6,983 bases of DNA from contig CALETH010000114.1 of NCBI GenBank assembly GCA_937920105.1, positions 1-6,983 on the forward strand, read 5' to 3'. The notes under the pieces were generated by a model. It saw nothing but the letters and a program-made list of their open reading frames with translations, searched no databases and was not told the origin of the DNA. The position numbers and the translations under genes are program-made. Numbering within the stretch: the stretch's first letter is position 1; each line of letters begins with the position of its first letter. Below, piece by piece: positions 1 to 5,471 of this stretch. The stretch is from an uncultured Bacteroidota bacterium (GTDB lineage: Bacteria; Bacteroidota; Ignavibacteria; UBA10030; UBA8401).

Positions 1-10
1 TTCTTGGTCA

Positions 11-48
11 TTGACTTACAAGTTATTTTATATAACTTATCTAGTCAA
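11..48. repeat. Imperfect palindrome at the broken end of the transposase remnant
   Basis: The outer arms TTGACT (11-16) and AGTCAA (43-48) and the inner arms AAGTTAT (20-26) and ATAACTT (32-38) are perfectly complementary. They flank a 5-nt loop and are separated by an unpaired internal bulge (TAC against ATCT). It overlaps the last two codons and stop of the transposase fragment, at the point where the protein stops looking like its family. It may be a subterminal hairpin or REP-like repeat that broke the gene, or simply an A/T-rich chance structure. The 13 paired positions are seen directly; the role is inference. Confidence 0.45.
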
Positions 49-310
49 GCCCCATAAAAAAATCTCTAAATGCTTTTTCTATTATTGTTAAATTGCTAGA
101 ATATTTAATCTGAGTATCTGACAAAGTTTCTTTCACTTGTATTAAAAAGTGAAAATGATTAGGCATCAAACAATACGCATATATATCAACATATTTTTCA
201 AGATAATAACAAAACTTTTTCAAAAAATATTCATAATTTTTTAATTCAAAAAAAATGTTTTCTTTATTATTTCCACGATTATAGATATGATAATATTTTC
301 CAATTTCCAT
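41..310 (-). CDS. Truncated REP-associated (HUH/Y1, IS200-like) transposase, probable remnant
   Basis: This 89-residue ORF is the N-terminal part of a Y1 single-strand transposase of the REP-associated tyrosine transposase (RAYT) type. Visible hallmarks are the N-terminal YYHIYNRGNN segment (residues 6-15), typical of the family, and the metal-binding HUH motif inside MPNHFHFLI (H52 and H54). Family members are usually about 150-230 residues long, with the catalytic tyrosine in a helix shortly after the HUH strand. Here the reading frame runs through FRDFFMG and then stops two codons later, just where I would expect the tyrosine region. The nuclease is therefore very unlikely to be active. 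After the TAG, a different frame is open for about 14 codons to the window edge, so a frameshift cannot be excluded. No Shine-Dalgarno precedes the ATG, and a perfect palindrome (328-360) lies 17 bp upstream of it. The base composition is even more A/T-rich than its neighbours. Confidence 0.8.
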   Translation of the reverse strand: MEIGKYYHIYNRGNNKENIFFELKNYEYFLKKFCYYLEKYVDIYAYCLMPNHFHFLIQVKETLSDTQIKYSSNLTIIEKAFRDFFMGLD

Positions 311-327
311 ACAAATTCAAAAATACA

Positions 328-360
328 AGATTACAAAAGTTTTCAAAACTTTTGTAATCT
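328..360. repeat. Perfect 33-bp palindrome (16-1-16) downstream of accD
   Basis: The left arm AGATTACAAAAGTTTT (328-343) and the right arm AAAACTTTTGTAATCT (345-360) are perfectly complementary around the single base C344. It begins 12 bp after the accD stop codon and ends 17 bp before the transposase ATG on the same strand. In the accD transcript the hairpin is followed by a U-rich stretch (UUGUAUUUUU), so it could act as an intrinsic terminator despite its low GC content. Its length and centre match the palindrome at 1298-1330, so I treat it first as a member of a repeat family. Confidence 0.8.
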
Positions 361-372
361 GCTAATTCATTT

Positions 373-1209
373 TTAACCCAACATTTCCAACAAACGATAG
401 AGTGTTGTTTTTAAATCTTTTCTGTGAACCACCATATCAAGAAATCCTTTTTCCATCACAAACTCTGAACGCTGAAATCCTTTTGGTAAATCTTTTCCGA
501 TAGTTTGTTTTACAACGCGAGGTCCGGCAAAACCGATAAGTGCATTGGGTTCTGCAATATTTACATCACCTAACATTGCAAAACTTGCTGTTACTCCTCC
601 CGTCGTTGGGTCTGTAAGAACGGAAATGTAGGGAATTCCTGCCTGCGAAAGTTTTGCCAGCATCCCACTAGTTTTTGCTAATTGCATCAATGAATACGAT
701 GCTTCCATCATTCTTGCACCACCACTGGACGAGATAATGATGAGTGGTTTTTTCATTTTTAATGCTTTTTGAATTGCTCTACTGATTTTTTCTCCTACCA
801 CGGCTCCCATACTTCCACCAATAAATCCAAAATCCATACATGCAATAACTACATCTTGTTTGTAGATTTTTCCTGTTCCTGTTCGCACAGCATCATTCAA
901 TCCTGTTTTGCGGATGGTTTCTTTAATACGGTCTTTATAAGGTTTTGTATCAACAAAATTGAGTGGGTCTTTTGAAGTAATGTTTGCATCTGTTTCTTTA
1001 AATGATTTTTCATCTAAAAGGATAGAAAAATATTCTTTGCTTCCTATACGAAAATGATGATTGCATTTTGGACATACCCAAAGATTTTGCTCCAACGCAA
1101 CTTTGTGAATTATTTCTCCACATTCATCGCATTTAGACCAAATTCCTCCGGGTGTATCTTTTTTTTGTTGTGATGAAATATTTTCTTTTGAACGTCGAAA
1201 CCATGCCAT
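373..1209 (-). CDS. accD: Acetyl-CoA carboxylase carboxyltransferase subunit beta
   Basis: AccD pairs with AccA to form the cytoplasmic carboxyltransferase that moves the carboxyl group from biotin on AccB to acetyl-CoA, making malonyl-CoA in the committed step of fatty-acid synthesis. At 278 residues it is close to the usual 280-305. The N-terminal four-cysteine zinc ribbon is complete (C27, C30, C46, C49, in two CxxC pairs). The crotonase-fold core carries GFIGGSMGAVVGEKI (128-142), the glycine-rich oxyanion motif SGGARM (162-167), TDPTTGGVTASFA (199-211) and IGFAGPRV (225-232). The ATG is preceded by AAGGA (1219-1223) with a 9-nt spacer, which fixes the start. It lies 125 bp downstream of tsaB with a palindrome between, so it may have its own promoter or be attenuated readthrough; I found no convincing promoter boxes. 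accA is not in the window. No key residue is missing. Confidence 0.97.
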   Translation of the reverse strand: MAWFRRSKENISSQQKKDTPGGIWSKCDECGEIIHKVALEQNLWVCPKCNHHFRIGSKEYFSILLDEKSFKETDANITSKDPLNFVDTKPYKDRIKETIRKTGLNDAVRTGTGKIYKQDVVIACMDFGFIGGSMGAVVGEKISRAIQKALKMKKPLIIISSSGGARMMEASYSLMQLAKTSGMLAKLSQAGIPYISVLTDPTTGGVTASFAMLGDVNIAEPNALIGFAGPRVVKQTIGKDLPKGFQRSEFVMEKGFLDMVVHRKDLKTTLYRLLEMLG

Positions 1210-1218
1210 AATGGTATT

Positions 1219-1223
1219 TCCTT
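1219..1223 (-). promoter_or_regulatory. Shine-Dalgarno site of accD
   Basis: On the minus strand AAGGA lies 9 nt before the ATG at 1209. It supports the start of accD. Together with the sites ahead of the HSP90 and TPR-like genes it shows that this genome uses Shine-Dalgarno initiation for some genes, while tsaE and pyrC have only A/T-rich leaders without one. Confidence 0.65.
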
Positions 1224-1297
1224 ATAGATTTATAGATAATAAAAATTTAACTATATGGCTTGCATAAAGCAAGTTGGGTTTTGGTGTTTTGTGATTG

Positions 1298-1330
1298 AAA
1301 TTTGTCAAGTTTTTAAAACTTGACAAATTT
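1298..1330. repeat. Perfect 33-bp palindrome (16-1-16) between tsaB and accD
   Basis: The left arm AAATTTGTCAAGTTTT (1298-1313) and the right arm AAAACTTGACAAATTT (1315-1330) pair perfectly around T1314. It starts 4 bp after the tsaB stop codon. In the tsaB transcript the hairpin is followed by CAAUCACAAAAC, not a U tract, so it is a poor intrinsic terminator in that direction. In the opposite direction it is followed by TTTTT-type sequence, but no plus-strand gene needs it. It shares the central AAGTTTTNAAAACTT with the palindrome at 328-360, while the outer arms mostly differ. Confidence 0.8.
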
Positions 1331-1334
1331 TTCC

Positions 1335-2012
1335 TTATTGTATTTTTGCGGTGGTGTAAAATTCTCTAATATAGAGTGGTTCAAGAAAATCATATTCATA
1401 GAGAATATTTTTTTTCTTTTGCCAATAATGTTCGGCTAACATTCCTATTGCAATGGGATTACAAATTATGTTACTGTTGATAGTATAATTGTGTGATGCT
1501 ATTTTTATAGCACCATCTCCAATAAAAATAACATTATCATATTGTTTGGCAAGTGTAATGATTTCTTGTATTGGAGCAATTGAATATGGTGTAAGATTGT
1601 GCGGAATATTATTGTTGATTTCAAAAAAACTGAAATAGGCTTCATCTCGGCGAGCATCTATTAATGGGCAAATGATAGTATTACGCTGTGATGGATTTGT
1701 GCGAAGATATTCCATCACCAAAGAATCTAATGTTGGTACCGTAATAATTGGTTTTGATTGTGCATATCCCAATCCTTTTGCGATGCTTAATCCAATTCGT
1801 AAACCGGTAAATGAACCAGGTCCGATGGAAATTGCAATGGCATCAATTTTTTGGAGTGTAGTTTTTGCTTCATGAAAAAGTTCATCAATAAATACAAGCA
1901 GTTTTTCAGAATGAACATTTTTTTCGTTAATGCTTCGTGAGGCAACTATTTTTTGATTTTCTATTAATGCTGCTCCGCAAATGGGTGTTGCTGTTTCTAT
2001 TGCTAATATCAT
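1335..2012 (-). CDS. tsaB: tRNA t6A37 biosynthesis protein TsaB (YeaZ)
   Basis: TsaB is the non-catalytic ASKHA-fold partner of TsaD in the bacterial complex (TsaB, TsaD, TsaE) that transfers threonylcarbamoyl from threonylcarbamoyl-AMP to A37 of ANN-decoding tRNAs. The 225-residue length is normal. The N-terminus MILAIETATPICGAAL is the actin-like phosphate-1 strand of the family, followed by HSE (34-36) and the diagnostic GPGSFTGLRIGLSIAKGL (64-81). The segment IDARRDEAYFSFF (118-130) is also family-typical. The ATG overlaps the tsaE stop in an ATGA junction (2009-2012), which indicates translational coupling and fixes the start. A palindrome follows the stop by 4 bp. TsaD and TsaC are not encoded in the window. 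Nothing looks broken. Confidence 0.95.
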   Translation of the reverse strand: MILAIETATPICGAALIENQKIVASRSINEKNVHSEKLLVFIDELFHEAKTTLQKIDAIAISIGPGSFTGLRIGLSIAKGLGYAQSKPIITVPTLDSLVMEYLRTNPSQRNTIICPLIDARRDEAYFSFFEINNNIPHNLTPYSIAPIQEIITLAKQYDNVIFIGDGAIKIASHNYTINSNIICNPIAIGMLAEHYWQKKKNILYEYDFLEPLYIREFYTTAKIQ

Positions 2013-2440
2013 TGAGTGATTTTTTCTATAGTAATTGTTCGTTGGTGTTGCTCGCTTCCTACAGTAATGTAAATATCATATCGTTGATGTGGCAGTTTTT
2101 CTTTGATGAGGTCTGCCCACTCTATAAGACAGATTCCTTTTTTTTCTAAATATTCATCAAAACCAATTTCATCTAATTCTGAAAGTGTTTTCAAACGATA
2201 ACAATCAAAATGATAGATTGGAATTTTTCCTTCAGTGTATTCATTGACAATGGTAAATGTTGGACTGGTGATGTTATGTGTAATTCCTATTCCCTTGCAC
2301 AATCCTTTTACGAAGTGTGTTTTTCCGCTTCCTAATTCTCCATACAGTGCAACTACATCTCCTTGTTGCAAGGATTGTGAAAATTTTTCTGCGATTGCAA
2401 AGGTTTGTGTTTCTGATGTGGAGTGATGGATTTGTTTCAT
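2009..2440 (-). CDS. tsaE: tRNA t6A37 biosynthesis ATPase TsaE (YjeE)
   Basis: TsaE is the small P-loop ATPase that binds the TsaB-TsaD heterodimer and whose ATP hydrolysis is needed for repeated rounds of t6A synthesis. The protein is 143 residues, within the usual 130-160. The Walker A motif GELGSGKT lies at 34-41, the switch-like SPTFTIVNEY at 59-68, the HFDCYRL strand at 77-83, and the family tryptophan in IEWAD at 106-110. The ATG at 2440 has no Shine-Dalgarno, only an A-rich leader. A REP-like hairpin ends 16 bp upstream, inside the 51-bp gap to the TPR-like gene. The gene overlaps tsaB by 4 bp, so the two are almost certainly co-transcribed and probably made in matched amounts. Confidence 0.95.
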   Translation of the reverse strand: MKQIHHSTSETQTFAIAEKFSQSLQQGDVVALYGELGSGKTHFVKGLCKGIGITHNITSPTFTIVNEYTEGKIPIYHFDCYRLKTLSELDEIGFDEYLEKKGICLIEWADLIKEKLPHQRYDIYITVGSEQHQRTITIEKITQ

Positions 2441-2456
2441 TATTTTTTTAAACTGG

Positions 2457-2476
2457 ATTCCCGCTTTCGCGGGAAT
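2457..2476. repeat. REP-like GC-rich hairpin with the ATTCCC-N8-GGGAAT layout
   Basis: The arms ATTCCCGC (2457-2464) and GCGGGAAT (2469-2476) pair perfectly around a 4-nt loop. It is flanked by TGG on the left and GACA on the right. On the minus strand the loop reads GAAA, a stable GNRA tetraloop. The layout ATTCCC-N8-GGGAAT is that of the neisserial dRS3 repeat, and very similar 'TCATTCCCGC ... GCGGGAATCC' units recur in many unrelated genomes, from memory. It stands out as a GC-rich block in an A/T-rich gap. It could weakly terminate transcription after the TPR-like gene, but only GUUU follows the stem before the tsaE leader. Confidence 0.75.
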
Positions 2477-2491
2477 GACATTTTTTATTTA

Positions 2492-3580
2492 TTATACATA
2501 TTGAAGATATTCTTGGATTGTTTTTTTGTAATATTCTGTTTCATTGCGTTCATCAAAGGCTTGTGCAAGTGTTTGGACTTCTTGTTCAAACCAGTTTATT
2601 AATGTTGCTACTTCGTATTTTCCATTTTCATTATACAATGAAAAGATTTCCGGAAATTGCATTGTGATTGTTTTAGTATTTTCTTGAGATAATTTTTTCA
2701 GCATTACTAATGATGAGAGATAATAAAAGAACTTATTACTTATTTGGAGTGTTTCATATCCCCATAAAAAATGTTTTTTAAATATTGTTAGAGATTTTTT
2801 TACATCTACTAAAGAAAGAAAAAATATATGTCTTGATAGTGCTAAAACAAATTCTTTACTTTGAGAAATTAACCGATACCCTTTTTGTTGAATTTCCATC
2901 GCTTCTTCATGTTTTCCTAGTGTATGTAAAGGAAATAGTAAATATGAATATGTAAAATGAGGAATTTCTGCACATTTCATTTTACCATCAAGAATTGGTT
3001 TGGCTGTTGATATTGCTTTTTCATATTCTTTCAAAAAAATATAATAATCTACTTCAAAATTTTTATCGCATGCTTTACAATCACTATTAAAATCTGGTTT
3101 TTCTTTTTGCATTAACTCGTAATAATGAATGGCTTTTTCTTTTTCTCCCATTTCCATGGAAATATTGCAATAAAGTTTATAATATGGACGAAGGTTATAA
3201 CCATTTTTTGTATATCGCCGCTTCATATCCTCCAATAATTCATAAATTTTTTGTTTAGAAATCGTTGGATATGCTGCCACGTTATCTAATACCCATTTAT
3301 ATTCCCACAAAATATCTTCTTCGGTAAAATTATATTTTTCTACTTCTGCATATTTATCTACTTGGGTTACACACCATGTAAAATGAATAAGTGCTTTTAA
3401 TTTATTTCCGGAAAATGTTGCTGCATCAATTAAATCTTTTCGCAACCAGAATGCTTGCTCAATATCACTTTGAGAATCAGCAATACGGATGGCTTCTTCT
3501 AATAAAGCAACTTTTGCATCGGAATTTGGTAAATCATATATCTTATCTAATATTTCTTCTATTTGTTGTGTGTAATCCAT
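2492..3580 (-). CDS. TPR-like helical-repeat protein paired with the HSP90-family gene
   Basis: I read this as a 362-residue cytoplasmic all-helical protein of TPR-like repeats; it has no signal peptide or membrane segment. Helix-turn-helix pairs are visible at about 22-60, 133-160 (family-like GEKEKAIHYYE at 145-155), 175-195 (EYEKAISTAKPIL) and 213-240 (LGKHEEAMEIQQKGYRLI). An unusual feature is a cysteine/histidine cluster, C168-x2-C171 followed by C203-x4-H208 (CAEIPH), which could bind metal or be redox-sensitive. The start chosen is the ATG at 3580, which has AAAGGAA at a 7-nt spacing. A longer frame reaching 3655 would add 25 basic residues and overlap the upstream gene. It follows the HSP90-like gene by 49 bp, suggesting that the two work together, with this protein as a possible co-chaperone or client adaptor. 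The repeat fold is moderately certain; the function is inference. Confidence 0.8.
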   Translation of the reverse strand: MDYTQQIEEILDKIYDLPNSDAKVALLEEAIRIADSQSDIEQAFWLRKDLIDAATFSGNKLKALIHFTWCVTQVDKYAEVEKYNFTEEDILWEYKWVLDNVAAYPTISKQKIYELLEDMKRRYTKNGYNLRPYYKLYCNISMEMGEKEKAIHYYELMQKEKPDFNSDCKACDKNFEVDYYIFLKEYEKAISTAKPILDGKMKCAEIPHFTYSYLLFPLHTLGKHEEAMEIQQKGYRLISQSKEFVLALSRHIFFLSLVDVKKSLTIFKKHFLWGYETLQISNKFFYYLSSLVMLKKLSQENTKTITMQFPEIFSLYNENGKYEVATLINWFEQEVQTLAQAFDERNETEYYKKTIQEYLQYV

Positions 3581-3586
3581 TTTGAA

Positions 3587-3593
3587 TTCCTTT
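3587..3593 (-). promoter_or_regulatory. Shine-Dalgarno site that decides the start of the TPR-like gene
   Basis: AAAGGAA on the minus strand places its AGGA core (3588-3591) 7 nt before the ATG at 3580. The alternative upstream ATG at 3655 lies inside the 3' end of the HSP90-like gene and would give a lysine/arginine-rich extension that looks non-coding, so the internal start is preferred. Confidence 0.75.
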
Positions 3594-3629
3594 CTTAATT
3601 TTAGAATAAATTTGTATGAGAATATCTTT

Positions 3630-5429
3630 CTAATTTTCCTTCGTTTTCCATTCAAGAAGTTGTAATAAACCGGTACTTAATATTGTGAGTTCATTATTTT
3701 TTAATGGATAGTGTCCGAGGAGTAGTGCTTGAACGTACAATATTTCCACTGCTAATTTTTGAAATTTTGTATCGGTGGTTGTTCCGAGTTTTTGAATAAG
3801 CGGATTGTTATAGTTGCAACATAATTGAGCGTAACTTGATTGGATACTACTCGGTGTTACACTATCTAAAATAGAAGTAAAAAATTCATTGGTTTGCTCT
3901 TTTGTTTGTTCTATGGAACGAAAAAATGTTGTTTCTTCATTGGTACTATAGAGTGCTGCAATTTCTTTGGGCTGAAACCGTTTTACTTCTAAACGGCAAA
4001 GATATTTTTGTAATGTTTTATCGGCAAGTGTAATAAAAGAAAACATTTGTTCTTGTTCTTCTTCCGTTAACTCTTCAAACGCTTGTGTGATTTGTTGCGG
4101 ATTGACTCGTTCTACAGTAACATCGGAAAAAAATTCAGGAAGTTTTTCTAATAACTCTGCATCATAAATATATCCACCATTAATCACTAACATTGATTGT
4201 GCAGAAGCAACTCGTGCTATTTGACGGTACTCATCAAGAATTGGTGTGTAGAGAATATTTTTTTTGTGTTGAAAAATTTCTTCTATAGTATATTCCCCAA
4301 ATGAAGTTTCAAATGGCAAATATTTAATAAATAATTTATACAATTCATCATCTTGCAATGCCAATGTTTTTATGGAGAGATAATGAATCGCAACAATTTT
4401 TCTAAACCGAAGTGTATCTGTTTTTGCAAGAGTTACTAAATAATTACGAAGACAGTTTCCTAATTCTTCTTGTACAGTTTGTAATTTTTCATCTTCATAA
4501 AAATCTTCTCGTGAAGCCGTTGGTCGCAAATCATTAGCATTGATAATGCACTTTACAAAAAATGCCCATTCCGGCAAAACATTTTCTGATTCTTCCGAAA
4601 GCAACATTCGTTTAAGATATACTCTGTGTTTACTTTTTACAGCAATGTTCACTTTATGGGGAAGAATGTACGCTATACCATTCACACTTCCGACTGCTGA
4701 ATGTAATGGTATATAATCTAAAAATTCTGTACCAAAAATTTTTTTTCCATATTCTAATACTTCAATTCTTGGAAGAAGATTTTTTTCCTGCAGCCATACA
4801 GGAACATCATTTAATTGTTCTTTTTGTTTTCCGTTGGATGCAATAATAGGAAATGGTAAAAGTCCGCCATAATAGGAAATTAATTCTTTAACGGTTTCAT
4901 ACTGAAAATATTCTTCTCGTTCTTTTTTACTGCGAAGATATATTTTTGTTCCGGAATGTTGTAATGGTGTTGGTACTTTTTCTATGGTGTACGTTCCATC
5001 AGGTTTTCCAATCCACTTCATTGTGTGTGGTGATTTTTCAGAATGTGTGATTAATGTAATTTCATTACTCACCATAAAGCATGAAAGAAGTCCGATACCA
5101 AATCTTCCAATAAAATCTTGTTTGGCTTCTCCTAATTCATTACGTTTTGAGGATTCTCCAATAATTGCGAGAAAGCGATGGATTTCTTCTTCTGTTAAAC
5201 CAACTCCATTATCTTCTGCCATTATTGTAAATTCATCTTTTGTTTCAATTACTTCTACAAAAATATTTCCTTGATGATTTGGATTTTGATTTATTTTTGC
5301 ACGAATGGCATCTGTGGCATTTTGTAATAATTCTCGAATGTAGACTTTTGGACTGCTGTAAAGATGATTGGATAGTAAATCTATCATTCCGCCAAGATTT
5401 ACTTTAAAGCGATGTGATTCTGTATTCAT
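3630..5429 (-). CDS. Divergent HSP90-family (HtpG-like) molecular chaperone
   Basis: This is a 599-residue cytoplasmic ATP-dependent chaperone of the GHKL superfamily. The N-terminal ATPase site is complete: the motif YIRELLQNATDAI carries the catalytic-type E33 and Mg-binding-type N37, DNGVGL (73-78) contacts adenine, GESSK (91-95) sits at the lid, and GRFGIG (108-113) is the glycine-rich loop. In the middle domain the RPTASRE segment (302-308) supplies the arginine that in Hsp90 reaches the ATP phosphate (R307). It differs from canonical HtpG in the 'SSPKVYIRELLQNA' and 'FGIGLLSCFMVSNE' wording, and matches the divergent group usually annotated simply as 'HSP90 family protein'. No acidic linker and no C-terminal MEEVD are present. 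Two AGGA cores (5434-5437 and 5438-5441) precede the ATG, the farther one at 8 nt. It lies 42 bp after pyrC and 49 bp before the TPR-like gene, so it is probably co-transcribed with both. The clients are unknown. Confidence 0.93.
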   Translation of the reverse strand: MNTESHRFKVNLGGMIDLLSNHLYSSPKVYIRELLQNATDAIRAKINQNPNHQGNIFVEVIETKDEFTIMAEDNGVGLTEEEIHRFLAIIGESSKRNELGEAKQDFIGRFGIGLLSCFMVSNEITLITHSEKSPHTMKWIGKPDGTYTIEKVPTPLQHSGTKIYLRSKKEREEYFQYETVKELISYYGGLLPFPIIASNGKQKEQLNDVPVWLQEKNLLPRIEVLEYGKKIFGTEFLDYIPLHSAVGSVNGIAYILPHKVNIAVKSKHRVYLKRMLLSEESENVLPEWAFFVKCIINANDLRPTASREDFYEDEKLQTVQEELGNCLRNYLVTLAKTDTLRFRKIVAIHYLSIKTLALQDDELYKLFIKYLPFETSFGEYTIEEIFQHKKNILYTPILDEYRQIARVASAQSMLVINGGYIYDAELLEKLPEFFSDVTVERVNPQQITQAFEELTEEEQEQMFSFITLADKTLQKYLCRLEVKRFQPKEIAALYSTNEETTFFRSIEQTKEQTNEFFTSILDSVTPSSIQSSYAQLCCNYNNPLIQKLGTTTDTKFQKLAVEILYVQALLLGHYPLKNNELTILSTGLLQLLEWKTKEN

Positions 5430-5471
5430 ATTTTCCTTCCTTTATTTTTTCATCAAACAAAATAGAAAATT

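Noticed and set aside
1..46. Calling the transposase an intact gene restored by a programmed frameshift
   Set aside because: The alternative frame is open for only about 14 codons before the edge and does not show a clear catalytic-tyrosine motif, so the data do not support it over truncation.
1259..1273. Short inverted repeat CTTGC-ATAAA-GCAAG upstream of accD as a possible operator
   Set aside because: Only five base pairs with a five-base loop, easily found by chance, and no promoter boxes can be placed around it.
1210..1297. Promoter for accD
   Set aside because: I looked for sigma-70 boxes and for the Bacteroidota TTTG/TAnnTTTG pair and found no combination with correct spacing, so no promoter is called.
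3581..3655. Longer N-terminus for the TPR-like protein starting at 3655
   Set aside because: The extension is a lysine/arginine-rich stretch, overlaps the 3' end of the HSP90-like gene by 26 bp, and lacks the good Shine-Dalgarno found before the ATG at 3580.
4984..5274. 96-codon plus-strand open frame
   Set aside because: Entirely antisense to the conserved ATPase domain of the HSP90-like gene and with no recognisable motif.
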